A DNA stretch of 64,000 bases, taken from NCBI GenBank assembly GCA_029776255.1, contig JAKOTN010000091.1, positions 1 to 64,000 on the forward strand, given 5' to 3'. Below the pieces are notes generated by a model. The model was not told where the DNA came from. It saw nothing but the letters and a program-made list of their open reading frames with translations, and made no database searches. A program made the position numbers and the translations under genes. Source of the DNA: Pseudomonadota bacterium (GTDB lineage Bacteria > Pseudomonadota > Gammaproteobacteria > Burkholderiales > Rhodocyclaceae). Positions within the stretch are counted from its first letter, which is position 1, and every line of letters starts with the position of its first letter. Below, piece by piece: positions 41,899-51,273 of the stretch.

Positions 41899-43218
41899 TC
41901 ATGGTTGCAGTTCGGCAACGCGTCTGGCGATGGCATTCTTGTCGAACGTGCCATGGCGGGTTTCGGCGGCGCTCAAGGCCATCCGATAATACTGGGTGGC
42001 CAGCTTGGCCTGACGAAGGTGGTCCAGACTGACAGCGACATTGAAAATATAGTCGGCGTTGTCCGGTTCGAGCGCATAGGATTGAAAGAAAGCCTGTTGT
42101 GCCTCCTTCCAGCGGCTTTGCCGCGCATACAGATTGCCGAGCGCGAAATGAAGCGACGGTGAGTCCGGCTGGCTGGCAAGCAGGGTTCTCAGGCGGCTTT
42201 CTGTCTGGCCGCCATCGCTCTGCGTCCGCAGATTGATCAGCGCCGCCTGCGCGGTGGCGTCGTTGGGGTCGGCGTCGAGCACCCGTTGATACAGGTGTTG
42301 CGCCCGGTCGTTTTGTCCTTGGCGGGAGGCGATCGCCGCCAGCCCAAGCAAGGCGTCCGTATTTCTCGGGTCGCCGCGCAGCACGTGTTCATATGCGCGC
42401 CGAGAGTCGTCCAGCCGGTCCGCCAGCCACGCCTCGTACGCCACATTGAGCGTGTGGTCCGTCGGGGTGCGCCGGTTTCCCGGACGGAGGACGCTGGTGC
42501 CGGCAACGCCCTCTTCCGCTGGGTAAGCACGCGGTGGGCGCCGGTTTGAGCGAATTTCGCGCGTCGGAATTCTGGTTTGGGTCGCGATCGGCGGCGACTG
42601 CCGCGCGCCGCCGGTTTCCGCCGTGGGCATTGCTGTTTGCGCCGCCATTGCGATTTCCGTCGATGCCATCGGCTCGGGGCGAGGCGCTGTCACGGCCGAT
42701 GGCTCGGGGGAGGCACTGGCGGCGGGATTTGTAGCGGGATTCGTGGCTGGAATCGCGGGCTTCGGTGCGGCCGCGGTTGTCGATTGCGCCAGGGAACCTC
42801 CTTTGGACATGTTTTCCAGTTGCCACCAGAAGTAGCCGCCGATGGCTACGGCCGCCACGCCGGCAAAGCCGAGAAACAACCACAGCGGGGTGGCGCGGCG
42901 CGGCGTCTCCTTGGCGGCAAAGACGTTTTTCGCCGCCAGGCGTTCGGCAGTCTGGCGAGGGTCGTCGCGGTTCTGGGCGGCATTGACTTTCGCCGCCGAC
43001 CGCGCGGGCGGTGGCGTCGGGAGGTCGAAAGTCAGATCGCTATCGGCGGCGTCGGGATCATCGACCAGCGGTGGTAGAGCGTGGTTGCGGGGCGGCGACG
43101 TTTCTAGCGGGTCGAGGCGAAGCTCAGGCGACGAGGCGACAGTTTCTGGCCTGTCCGCCAAATGGTTGGTGCGCTTGGCTTCTTCCGCCCGGCGCAGGGC
43201 ATCCATCAGCAAACTCAC
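41899..43218 (-). CDS. MshN-like TPR protein of the pilus operon
   Basis: 439-residue protein starting MSLLMDALRRAEEAKR, the N-terminal motif of GspB/MshN-type proteins. One membrane helix lies near residue 115 (LWLFLGFAGVAAVAIGGYFWW). A long Ala/Pro/Thr-rich linker leads to TPR repeats from about residue 260 (NVAYEAWLADRLDDSRRAYEHVLR, then DALLGLAAIASRQGQNDRAQHLY). It probably spans the periplasm towards the secretin. The GTG start overlaps the mshL stop by 4 bases. MshM, an AAA ATPase that usually lies between these genes, is missing. Confidence 0.72.
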   Translation of the reverse strand: MSLLMDALRRAEEAKRTNHLADRPETVASSPELRLDPLETSPPRNHALPPLVDDPDAADSDLTFDLPTPPPARSAAKVNAAQNRDDPRQTAERLAAKNVFAAKETPRRATPLWLFLGFAGVAAVAIGGYFWWQLENMSKGGSLAQSTTAAAPKPAIPATNPATNPAASASPEPSAVTAPRPEPMASTEIAMAAQTAMPTAETGGARQSPPIATQTRIPTREIRSNRRPPRAYPAEEGVAGTSVLRPGNRRTPTDHTLNVAYEAWLADRLDDSRRAYEHVLRGDPRNTDALLGLAAIASRQGQNDRAQHLYQRVLDADPNDATAQAALINLRTQSDGGQTESRLRTLLASQPDSPSLHFALGNLYARQSRWKEAQQAFFQSYALEPDNADYIFNVAVSLDHLRQAKLATQYYRMALSAAETRHGTFDKNAIARRVAELQP

Positions 43219-45026
43219 CTTAGCGGCTCCGGAGACGGTGGGGCGAAAGGCTGATAAATCGGATCGGTCTTGAAAAAATCCCGTTTCGGCAAGGAGGCCT
43301 TGAAGTGACTGAAGTCGCCGTCAAGCGAGGCATCCTTGATCACCGTCGGCCGCAGAAAGACGACAAGTTCGGACTTGGTGGACGAGTTGCTCCGATTATT
43401 CAAGACTTCGCCGATCAACGGTATGTCTCCCAGGCCGGGCACGCGCCCGTTCCGGTTGTCGATCCTGTCTTCCATCAGACCGCCGAGGACGGCGATGTCG
43501 CCGCTGTCGATGCGCATCATCGATTCGATTTCGCGGGTGCGAATCTGCGGTACGAGGTTCTTGATGCTGTTCTTTGCTAGCTCCGGGTTGGGGTCCTGTT
43601 TCAGTTCGGCGATACTGGAGATCGATGGGCGCACATTCAAGGTGACCGTGCCGTCATCGCTGATTTGCGGTGTCAGGCTCATGAAGAAGCCGATGGAAAC
43701 CGCCTGCGGCGTGGTGGTGGTGGTCACCGTGGCGTTGGTATTGGCGTTGCCGGGAACCACGTCCTGTTTAACGTTGAAATACACGAAGTCTTCCGACACC
43801 TTGAGGGTTGCCGTCTGGTTGTTGAGTACCGAAAGCTTGGGACTGGAAAGCACCTTGACGGTGCCGAAGTCACGCAGCAGGTCGACCGTCGCCAGGAGAT
43901 TGAGCGGATTGGTGTCCTGGTATTTGACGATGTAAGGCGTCGCCGTGTTGTTGACGTTTGTCGCCAGCGTCGGTTTTGTGACCTTGAAACCGCTGCCGTC
44001 GCTGCGCAGACGACTCCATTCGATGCCCTGTTGGTAGCCATCGCTCAGAGTGACCTCGACGATGGTGGCCTCGATCAGCACTTGACGGCGCGCGCCGTGC
44101 ATCACCCGGTCCAGGAATTCCTGAACGCGCTCATGTTGGCGCGAGGTGGCCCGGACGGTGATGATGCCGCCTTCCGGGTTGGCGATCACCGACGCCGCCT
44201 CGCGAAAGGTCATGCGCTTGACGATGGTGGCGCCGGTGTTTTGCAAGGTGGCCGGATTCGGGCTGGCCGCCAGCGATGACAGGGCCTGCGCCGCCCGCGC
44301 GGTGAGGGTTTTCGGCGTCGGCGGCTGCGCGCCGGTGCCGGTGGTGTGCTGGGTGGCGGCTTGTTCGGTGGTGGTTTCGGTCGATCCCTCGGGGAAAATC
44401 TTGTCGGTTTCGTGCAGCAGCTCTTTCAGATTTTTTTCCAGCGATTCCCAAAAGTGGTTCTTCGACTTGTTTTCGATCTGGATGCGCGAGGTGTTGCCGC
44501 CGCCGACCGAACTTCCCGATGTGGCGCCAGTCGAAATTTGCGTGTTGGTCGATACCGTGCCGGTGACGTCGCGCGCGACGTTGACGTAATCCACCTTGTA
44601 ATTGCGCAGATATGGGGTATCCGGCATCACCGCCAGATTGGGGCCATCCATTTCAAAACGCATGTCGACCTGTTTGGCGATCCGGGTGAGCAATTGCGGC
44701 AAGGTTTGGTCGATGGCGTTGAGCGTCACGGTGCCTGTGAGGCCGGGGTGGATATCGACATTCAGTTTGGCGTCGCGGGCCAGGGCGAACAGCAGATCGT
44801 GGACGTTGATGTTATTGACCACCACGCTATAGGTTTCGGTTTTGCCCGTTGCCTTGGGGCGCGGCAGCGAAACGCTTTGCCGCACCGGGAGCGGAATCGC
44901 GCCCGGCGCTCGGGAAAGGCCTTCATCCTGCAGATGCCCGGCCGATGGTCCGCCGCTGAGGGTTGACGGCGTGCATGCCGGCAGCAGTAGAACGATTGGC
45001 AGGAGACCGAAGATTCGCGGGAACAC
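43215..45026 (-). CDS. mshL: MSHA-type secretin lipoprotein
   Basis: 603-residue outer-membrane secretin. It has a lipoprotein signal with lipobox LPAC (Cys18). An N-terminal secretin/TonB short domain (VNNINVHDLLFALARDAKLNVDI) is followed by N-domains and a Thr/Ser-rich insert. The C-terminal secretin core has LIEATIVEVTLSDGYQQGIEW, VLSSPKLSVLNNQTATLKV and IDSGDIAVLGGLMEDR, ending with VPGLGDIPLIGEVL. GTG start at 45026. It is the first gene of the ten-kilobase pilus operon. Confidence 0.92.
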   Translation of the reverse strand: MFPRIFGLLPIVLLLPACTPSTLSGGPSAGHLQDEGLSRAPGAIPLPVRQSVSLPRPKATGKTETYSVVVNNINVHDLLFALARDAKLNVDIHPGLTGTVTLNAIDQTLPQLLTRIAKQVDMRFEMDGPNLAVMPDTPYLRNYKVDYVNVARDVTGTVSTNTQISTGATSGSSVGGGNTSRIQIENKSKNHFWESLEKNLKELLHETDKIFPEGSTETTTEQAATQHTTGTGAQPPTPKTLTARAAQALSSLAASPNPATLQNTGATIVKRMTFREAASVIANPEGGIITVRATSRQHERVQEFLDRVMHGARRQVLIEATIVEVTLSDGYQQGIEWSRLRSDGSGFKVTKPTLATNVNNTATPYIVKYQDTNPLNLLATVDLLRDFGTVKVLSSPKLSVLNNQTATLKVSEDFVYFNVKQDVVPGNANTNATVTTTTTPQAVSIGFFMSLTPQISDDGTVTLNVRPSISSIAELKQDPNPELAKNSIKNLVPQIRTREIESMMRIDSGDIAVLGGLMEDRIDNRNGRVPGLGDIPLIGEVLNNRSNSSTKSELVVFLRPTVIKDASLDGDFSHFKASLPKRDFFKTDPIYQPFAPPSPEPLR

Positions 45027-45212
45027 GCTGAGATTCTATCCATTAAAAACGACGTTCGATCATACCACGACGCTGCGTTGTTACAACTGGCTGATTTTTA
45101 TTGCTTTGGCGCTGTCCGGGCTTGGTTCGGGCATCGACTTGCCTCGTTTGAGGTGGGCTTCTTCTTCCTCCCGCCGGTATTACGTCGGCGATTGATCATT
45201 CAGCGACCGCTC

Positions 45213-46631
45213 CTAGTCACGGAGATCGGCATTGTTTCCTACAACGGCGACCATGGTCAGCCGCTTGAGTGCCAATTCGCGCGGGAACAAGGTCACCAGC
45301 GCGTCGACCGAGGGGGTTTGTTCCTGACCGGTCAGCAAAATGCGCACCGGCATCGCCAGGCGGGGCATTTTGACGCCGTGTCGGGCGACGCATTCCTTGA
45401 TCAGGGCGCCGATGGCCGCCTTCTCCCAGGCGACCGTCGCCAGACCGGCGACGAAATCCGCCAGCACCGGCAAGGCGTCCGGCGTTACGTGCTTGGCCAG
45501 ACGGTCGGCTGGCGGCCGGGGGGGGACATAGAAAACTTCGGCCGCGTCGGCCAGTTCGTTCAGATTGCCGACACGCTCCTTGTGCAAATCGATGATCGCC
45601 GCCAGGGAGGGCGTTTCGGCAACCGTTACCCCGCGGGCGACCAGACGTTCGCCCACCAGGGATCGCAGGCGAGCGGTGTCGGCGCGTTTCAGATAATGGG
45701 CATTGAGCCAGTTCAGTTTTTCGGTGTTGAATTGCGCCGCCGAGGGCGTGATGTGGTCGAGATCGAACCACTCGCGGAATTGCGACATCGAAAAGATTTC
45801 GTCGTCGCCGTGCGCCCAGCCTAGGCGCGCGAGGTAGTTGAGGACCGCTTCCGGCAGATAGCCGTCGTCGTCGTACTGCATGACGCTGACCGCGCCATGA
45901 CGTTTTGACAGCTTTTGCCCGTCGTCGCCGAGAATCATCGACAGATGCGCGTAAAGCGGCACCCGCGCGCCGAGTGCTTGCAGGATGTTGATCTGGCGCG
46001 GCGTGTTGTTGACGTGATCGTCGCCGCGAATGACGTGCGTGATGCCCATGTCCCAATCGTCCACCACCACGCAGAAGTTGTATGTGGGCGTGCCGTCGGC
46101 GCGGGCGATGATCAGATCGTCGAGTTCCGCATTGGCGATTTCGATACGGCCCTTGACCAGATCGTCCCAGGCGACCACGCCATCGGAGGGATTCCTGAAA
46201 CGGATGACCGGCGCCCGATCATCCGGCGGTTCAGGCAATTGTTTACCCGGCTCCGGTCGCCAGCGACCGTCGTAACGCGGTTTCAGCCCCTGTTCGCGTT
46301 GCGCCTGACGGAGCTGTTCGAGTTCCTCCGGCGTGGTGTAGCAGCGGTAAGCGCTGCCGGCGGCGAGCATTCCGTCGAGCACTTCCCGGTAGCGTGTCAG
46401 CCGCCGCGTCTGATAATACGGTCCCTCGTCGGGCGTCAGGCCCAGCCAGCGCATGCCGTCGAGAATGGCTTGCACGGCTTCCGGCGTGGAGCGGGCCAGA
46501 TCGGTATCTTCGATCCGCAGAATGAAGCTGCCGCCGTGGCGCCGCGCGTAGGCCCAGGAAAAGAGGGCGGTGCGCGCCCCACCGATATGCAGGTAACCGG
46601 TTGGCGACGGCGCGAAACGGGTGCGGATCAT
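45213..46631 (-). CDS. gltX: Glutamyl-tRNA synthetase
   Basis: 472-residue class I synthetase. The HIGH-type motif is in [17 protein letters not shown], and KMSKS appears as [10 protein letters not shown]. The Glu-binding and anticodon-binding regions look complete. A run of eight C on the coding strand at 45518-45525 encodes PPRPP. Start ATG 46631. The 106-base gap upstream contains hairpins belonging to the end of the DAB operon. Confidence 0.97.
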   Translation of the reverse strand: MIRTRFAPSPTGYLHIGGARTALFSWAYARRHGGSFILRIEDTDLARSTPEAVQAILDGMRWLGLTPDEGPYYQTRRLTRYREVLDGMLAAGSAYRCYTTPEELEQLRQAQREQGLKPRYDGRWRPEPGKQLPEPPDDRAPVIRFRNPSDGVVAWDDLVKGRIEIANAELDDLIIARADGTPTYNFCVVVDDWDMGITHVIRGDDHVNNTPRQINILQALGARVPLYAHLSMILGDDGQKLSKRHGAVSVMQYDDDGYLPEAVLNYLARLGWAHGDDEIFSMSQFREWFDLDHITPSAAQFNTEKLNWLNAHYLKRADTARLRSLVGERLVARGVTVAETPSLAAIIDLHKERVGNLNELADAAEVFYVPPRPPADRLAKHVTPDALPVLADFVAGLATVAWEKAAIGALIKECVARHGVKMPRLAMPVRILLTGQEQTPSVDALVTLFPRELALKRLTMVAVVGNNADLRD

Positions 46632-46716
46632 GATGGCTCGCTGATTGTTCGTAAAACGCTATTTTAGAGGAAGCCTCGGCGTCGGCCGCGGCTTATCGAC
46701 GAGGAACGCCTCTTCG

Positions 46717-46734
46717 TCGCCCGACGTCGGGCGA
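46717..46734 (-). terminator. Perfect palindrome after the DAB operon
   Basis: TCGCCCGACGTCGGGCGA is an 18-base perfect inverted repeat starting 4 bases beyond the last DAB gene. It can form an 8-bp GC-rich stem. No T-run follows, so it is a weak terminator or a stabilising 3' structure. Confidence 0.5.
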
Positions 46735-46737
46735 TCC

Positions 46738-48231
46738 TTACAGCCCAGCGAGTGCCGCCACCCAGGCCTCGGCGGTAGGGCGGAGCAATTCGAGAACGGG
46801 TCGCGGATACCAACCGATCGCGAGGATCAGCGCGCTTGACGGCAGCAACAGCGCCAGTTCGCGCGGCAGCAGGTCTTCCGCGGTCGCCAGTTCGGGCGAG
46901 GGCGGCCCGAAGAACGCTTGCCGGAAGGGGGCGAGAAACGCGGCGGCGGCGAGGATGGTGCCGAACAGGGCGGCGAGACCGGCGCCGGTGTGACTGTGCA
47001 GCGCGGCGACGACGATCAGCAATTCGGCCGGAAAGCCGCTGGTCCCAGGCAGACCGATGCCAGCCAGGCCGAAGAACAGGAAAAATCCCGACAGCAGCGG
47101 CATGTTGCGCATCGCGCCGCCGAGGCGCGCGATGTCGGTCGATCCGGTTCGGCGCTGCAACAACGCCAGCACCAGGAAAGCGCTTCCCGCGCTGACGCTG
47201 AAGTTGAGCAGCAGCAAGAGTACCCCTTGCAGGGCCGAGACCGAAAAGGTCGACAGTCCGAGCACGACCAGCCCGACGTGCGCCAGACTCAAATACGCCA
47301 GCACGCCGCGCAGATTGCTTTGCGCCAGCGCCGCCACGCCGCCGTAAAGGATGGCCACGGCGCCAACGCCGGCCAGCAGCCAGTGCAGTTCCCGCGCCGC
47401 CAGCGGCGCCAGCGGAATGGCGAAGCGGATCAGGCCGTAAGCCCCGAGTTTGAGTCCGACCAGCAGGGCGGTGATCGCCGCCGGCGCGCCCATGGCCATC
47501 GATGGCAGCCAGGTATGCAGGGGGACCAGCGGTACCTTGACGCCAAAACCCAGCAGCAGCAGCAGGAAGACCGCGTATTGCGCGCCTTCGGGCAAGGGCG
47601 TGGCGAGCAGCGTCGGCAGCGCGAAGACTGGTGCGCCGCCCTTGGCATGCGCGAAAACCAGGGTCAGCATGCCGAGCAGCAGGGGCACCCCGCCGGCGAG
47701 CATGATCAGGAAATAACGCACCGCCGCCGTTTGTCGCCCGCCGCCCGGTCCCCACAGGCTGACCAGCAGATAGAGCGGCACCAGCGTCGCTTCCCAGCAG
47801 AACAGGAACAAAATACCGTCGAGGGCGCAGAAAATTCCCAGCGTCGCCGCTTCTAGCAACAGCAGCAGGGCGAAATACAGTCCGGGCGCCAGCGGCGCGC
47901 CGGTGGCCGTCACCCGCCAGCTGGCCACCACGGCGCCACCGAAAAGCAAGGCGGTGGCGGGCAGGAAGAGCAACGAGATGCCGTCGACGCCGACCCGGTA
48001 AGCGATGTTCAGGCCGCCGATCCAGGTCCCCGCCTCGACCAGCTGGAACGTCGGGTTGCCGGAATCGAAGGCGAGGAGCACCAGCAGCGCGCACAGCAGC
48101 GTCAGCGCGGCGCTGCCGAGCGCGATCCATTGCGCCCATGGCGCCCGCCGGCATGCGGCGGAGAACAGGGCGCCGAAAACGGGCAGCGCCAACAGCACGC
48201 TGAGCAGCGGGTAGTTCGTCAATTCAACCAT
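46738..48231 (-). CDS. NuoM/MrpD-like antiporter subunit, third accessory subunit of the DAB operon
   Basis: 497-residue polytopic proton-translocating subunit (Proton_antipo_M domain). Residues of the proton path are kept: E147 in FCWEATLVP (helix 5), K232 in GFGVKVPLVPLHTWLP (helix 7), K261 in GLKLGAYGLIRF (helix 8) and E403 in GLPGTSGFPAELL (helix 12). The HAQAPT-like loop is altered to MAMGAPAAIT. It is the last gene of the operon, and its start overlaps the preceding stop by 8 bases. No NADH-binding or quinone-site subunits are encoded nearby, so it is not part of complex I. Confidence 0.85.
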   Translation of the reverse strand: MVELTNYPLLSVLLALPVFGALFSAACRRAPWAQWIALGSAALTLLCALLVLLAFDSGNPTFQLVEAGTWIGGLNIAYRVGVDGISLLFLPATALLFGGAVVASWRVTATGAPLAPGLYFALLLLLEAATLGIFCALDGILFLFCWEATLVPLYLLVSLWGPGGGRQTAAVRYFLIMLAGGVPLLLGMLTLVFAHAKGGAPVFALPTLLATPLPEGAQYAVFLLLLLGFGVKVPLVPLHTWLPSMAMGAPAAITALLVGLKLGAYGLIRFAIPLAPLAARELHWLLAGVGAVAILYGGVAALAQSNLRGVLAYLSLAHVGLVVLGLSTFSVSALQGVLLLLLNFSVSAGSAFLVLALLQRRTGSTDIARLGGAMRNMPLLSGFFLFFGLAGIGLPGTSGFPAELLIVVAALHSHTGAGLAALFGTILAAAAFLAPFRQAFFGPPSPELATAEDLLPRELALLLPSSALILAIGWYPRPVLELLRPTAEAWVAALAGL

Positions 48232-49723
48232 GGGAGAAATAGGCCGCCAGGGCCTGCGTTGCCGTGTCGGTGAGCTTCAGCCACGGTTCGGGGTAAAAGC
48301 CGGCGACGAGCAGGACCAGCAGCGTCGTGCCGCCGACGAAATACTCCATGCCGCCGGTCGGCGTGATTCGGGCCGACGGCAGGTCACGCGGCCGCGGCGC
48401 CAGAAAGGCGCGTTGAAAGGCCCAGAGCAGGAAACCGGCGGCGGCGACGTTGCCCAGGGCGGTGGCGATTGTCGGCAAGGCGCCAAAGGTTTCTATCGAT
48501 GCTTCGAGTACCAGATGCACGGCGTCGAAGCCCGGCGTCCCAGGCATGCCGAGAATCGACAGGCCGCCGATCAGGAAGGCGATGGCGATGAATGGCAGGC
48601 GGTCGAACAGGCCGCCGAGCCGGTCGAGATTGGTGGTGCCGGTGCGACGATACACATAGCCGACCATCAGCAGCATCACCGTCGCCGCCAGGCCGAAATT
48701 GACCGCCAGCAGCAGCGCGCCCTGCAAGCCGGCCGGATGCAGGGTGAACAGGCCGATGACGATCAGGCTGGTGTGGCTGACGACGGCGAAAGCCAGCAGG
48801 CGGCGCAGATTGGCTTGCCGGAAGGCGAGCGTCGCGGTGAAGAAGACGCCGACCATGGCGAACGCGACGACATAGGGCTGCCAGACTTTCACCGCTTCGG
48901 CGGTCAGCGGCAGCAAGAAACGCGCCATCCCGTAAATGCCGACCTTGACGCCGAGCAGCAGAACCGGCCCGACGGCGACCAGCCCCTGGCCGGCGGAGTT
49001 TGGCAGCCAGCCGTGCAAGGGAAACAAGGGCGTGCGTACCGCCAGGCCGTAAAACAGCAGGTAGAACGCCACCGACTGGTACTTGCCGATCTGCGGCGTG
49101 CGTAACAGGTCGAACAGATCGAAGGTCCAGCGGCCGCCGGCGACATCGGCCTGACTCCAGACCAGCACCACGGCGCCGGCGACGAACAGACACCAGCCGA
49201 AAAGCTGGTATTGCAGAAAACGCGCCAGAGCCAGACTCTCCTCGCGCAAGGTCGCCCAGCGCCACAGCAGATAAGCGACCAGTCCGAACTGTAGCGCCGA
49301 GGCGCCCGCGAACCACAACAGATTCATCGTCGTCAACATCGTCATCTGCGACGATTCGATGACCAGCAACACGCATAGCAGATGTGCCGGCGTGAGATGC
49401 TGGCGAGCCATGCCGTAAAACGACAGCAGGACGCCGAGCAGGGCGGTGAGCAGGATGAACAGCACGCTGACGCCGTCGACCGCGGTGTGATAGGCGATGA
49501 AATCGGCGCGTTCGGCGAATTGCATCGCGCCGGTGGACACGTCGATGCGCGCGTAAAGATCGATCGCCAGCACCAGTTCGAGCAGCGCGCACAAACGGCC
49601 GAGCGGCAAGGCCAGACTTTTGTCGCGCATCGCCGCCAGCAGCGCCGCCGCCAGCAGCGGCAGCCCTTGCAAGGCCGCCAGCGGCGGATAGCCGGCGAGA
49701 ACGTGCCAGGACACTTCGTTCAT
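48224..49723 (-). CDS. Degenerate NuoM-like subunit of the DAB operon
   Basis: 499-residue polytopic homologue of NuoM. Compared with its two sister subunits, the helix-5 Glu is replaced (WFAGASALQ; G140 at the position), the helix-7 Lys is Arg (R230 in GLAVRTPLFPLHGWLP) and the helix-12 Glu is Val (V402 in GMPGTPGFDAVHLV). Only the helix-8 Lys remains (K260 in LLGVKVGIYGMARF). The reading frame is intact and overlaps both neighbours, so it is maintained, but it may be structural and not pump protons. ATG 49723 overlaps the dabB stop by 4 bases. Confidence 0.8.
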   Translation of the reverse strand: MNEVSWHVLAGYPPLAALQGLPLLAAALLAAMRDKSLALPLGRLCALLELVLAIDLYARIDVSTGAMQFAERADFIAYHTAVDGVSVLFILLTALLGVLLSFYGMARQHLTPAHLLCVLLVIESSQMTMLTTMNLLWFAGASALQFGLVAYLLWRWATLREESLALARFLQYQLFGWCLFVAGAVVLVWSQADVAGGRWTFDLFDLLRTPQIGKYQSVAFYLLFYGLAVRTPLFPLHGWLPNSAGQGLVAVGPVLLLGVKVGIYGMARFLLPLTAEAVKVWQPYVVAFAMVGVFFTATLAFRQANLRRLLAFAVVSHTSLIVIGLFTLHPAGLQGALLLAVNFGLAATVMLLMVGYVYRRTGTTNLDRLGGLFDRLPFIAIAFLIGGLSILGMPGTPGFDAVHLVLEASIETFGALPTIATALGNVAAAGFLLWAFQRAFLAPRPRDLPSARITPTGGMEYFVGGTTLLVLLVAGFYPEPWLKLTDTATQALAAYFSHG

Positions 49724-51273
49724 AGGATCACCACCAGGGTCGCCATCACCATCAGCATCAGATAGCGCGGCTGTTCGAGCAACTGTTCGACGGCGTCGGC
49801 ATAGTTGACCAGGCGCTGCAAGTGTTTCATCAACGCGCCGTCGCCGCTGAGCAGCAAGCGGCTTTCCAGGATTTGCAAGCGGTCGGCGAAGGCGAACAAG
49901 GCGCGCCCGGCCAGCCCGTGACCACGAATCAGCTCGTCCGTTGCCCACTCGTCGCCGCCCGCCTCGTCCGGGCGCGGCGCGCCGACCAAGGGATCGATGA
50001 AACGCTCGTCCAGGGCGCGCGCATCGCGGCCCAGCAACAGGGTTGGGCGTGTCAAAAGGCCGTGCGTCAGCGGCTCGATCCAGAATCGTTGCAGCGCGGC
50101 GGTATACCACCAGCGTCGTCTGGCCAGCCAGTGCGGCACCGGCTTGGCCGGACCGTGCACCAGATGCATGTACGCCGGCGCGAGCAGGAACTGATACGCC
50201 CGCCAGGCGGCGTGCAGGCCGAGGTGGAGGGCCGCCAGCCAGAACAGGCCCAGACCGCAAAACAGGACCATCAGTCCGACCTGGGCGACAGTGGCGAAAA
50301 TCAAGGCCGATTTGACATCGCTTTGCACCAGCGCGCAGAGGCCGCCATAGCACGCGGTCGCCAGGCCGAGCACCGCCAGCAACGTCATCAGGTCCGGCAC
50401 CTGCACCAGCGCGCCTTGCAGGCGGCAGAGCAGATAGACGCCGGCATGCACCAGCAGCGAACCGTAAAAAACCGCCGACGACGGCGTTGGTCCTTCCAGC
50501 GCGCGGGCGATCCACGGCGAGAACGGCAGTTGCGCCGATTTTGTCAGCGCGGCGACCGTGAAACCGATCAGCAGCAGGCGCAGGGTCACCGTGGTCAGGC
50601 TACCGTTGCCGGCCTGCTCGGCCAGACCGGTCCACTCGACGGTGCTCGCCGACCATGTCGCCAGGCCGATGCCAAGCAGGAAGCCGGCGTCGCCGATACG
50701 GTTGGTCAGAAAAACGAACAGTGCGTTGCCGGTGGCCACCGGCCGCTCCCAGGCGTAACCGATCAACAACCACGAGCTGAAACCGGCCAGTTCCCAGCCG
50801 ACGAAAGCCAGCACCGCGTTGCCGGCGAGAACGATCAGCAGCATGCCGGCCAGAAACAGGCACATGCCGAGGAAAAAGCGGCCAAAGCCGCGTTCACGGT
50901 GCAGATAGGTCGCCGAAAAACGTAGCGCGATCCAGGCGATCAGCGCCACCAGCGTCGCGATCGGCAAGCTATAAGCGTCGAGGATGAACGACAGGCGGAC
51001 CGGCACCGCGCCGATGTGCAGCCAGTCGTCGAGGATCGTCACGGCGGCGGCCTCGCGGACGAGCGCCGCCAGATCGAGCACCAGCAACAGCAGCAGCGCG
51101 CCGAGCGCCGCCGCCGTGGCCACGCCCGCCGTCACGGCTTCCTGCGCCTCGCCGTGTCCGCGTAACAGGCGGAACGCGATGGCCAGCGCCGCCAGCAGCG
51201 GCAGCAGCGGCACCAGGGCGACCAGCGGCGGCGTTGCGGCGAGCGCGGCGGCGAAGATGGCGAAGGCGTTCAT
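49720..51273 (-). CDS. dabB: DabB, NuoL-like ion-coupling subunit
   Basis: 517-residue polytopic membrane protein of the NuoL/ND5 type found with DabA. E161 in FVGWELAGFSSWLLIG and K245 in ALTKSAQLPFSPWI match the NuoL proton-path residues. The following GPTPSSAVFYGSLLVHAGVYLL differs from NuoL (SALIHAATMV) in the way seen in DabB proteins as I recall them. The helix-12 Lys is Arg (HAAWRAYQFLLAP). It lacks the long amphipathic helix HL of NuoL. In the DAB system this subunit couples an ion gradient to vectorial CO2 hydration by DabA. The start overlaps the dabA stop by 4 bases. Confidence 0.85.
   Translation of the reverse strand: MNAFAIFAAALAATPPLVALVPLLPLLAALAIAFRLLRGHGEAQEAVTAGVATAAALGALLLLLVLDLAALVREAAAVTILDDWLHIGAVPVRLSFILDAYSLPIATLVALIAWIALRFSATYLHRERGFGRFFLGMCLFLAGMLLIVLAGNAVLAFVGWELAGFSSWLLIGYAWERPVATGNALFVFLTNRIGDAGFLLGIGLATWSASTVEWTGLAEQAGNGSLTTVTLRLLLIGFTVAALTKSAQLPFSPWIARALEGPTPSSAVFYGSLLVHAGVYLLCRLQGALVQVPDLMTLLAVLGLATACYGGLCALVQSDVKSALIFATVAQVGLMVLFCGLGLFWLAALHLGLHAAWRAYQFLLAPAYMHLVHGPAKPVPHWLARRRWWYTAALQRFWIEPLTHGLLTRPTLLLGRDARALDERFIDPLVGAPRPDEAGGDEWATDELIRGHGLAGRALFAFADRLQILESRLLLSGDGALMKHLQRLVNYADAVEQLLEQPRYLMLMVMATLVVIL

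Noticed and set aside
46664-48154. 496-codon minus-strand frame overlapping the last NuoM-like gene
   Set aside because: Same strand but another phase; Arg/Ala-rich and non-hydrophobic, while the chosen frame has clear membrane helices and conserved residues.
49720-50515. N-terminal extension of the degenerate NuoM-like protein to 763 codons
   Set aside because: The extra part overlaps dabB in another phase and is Arg/Gly-rich; ATG 49723 gives the normal start with a 4-base overlap.
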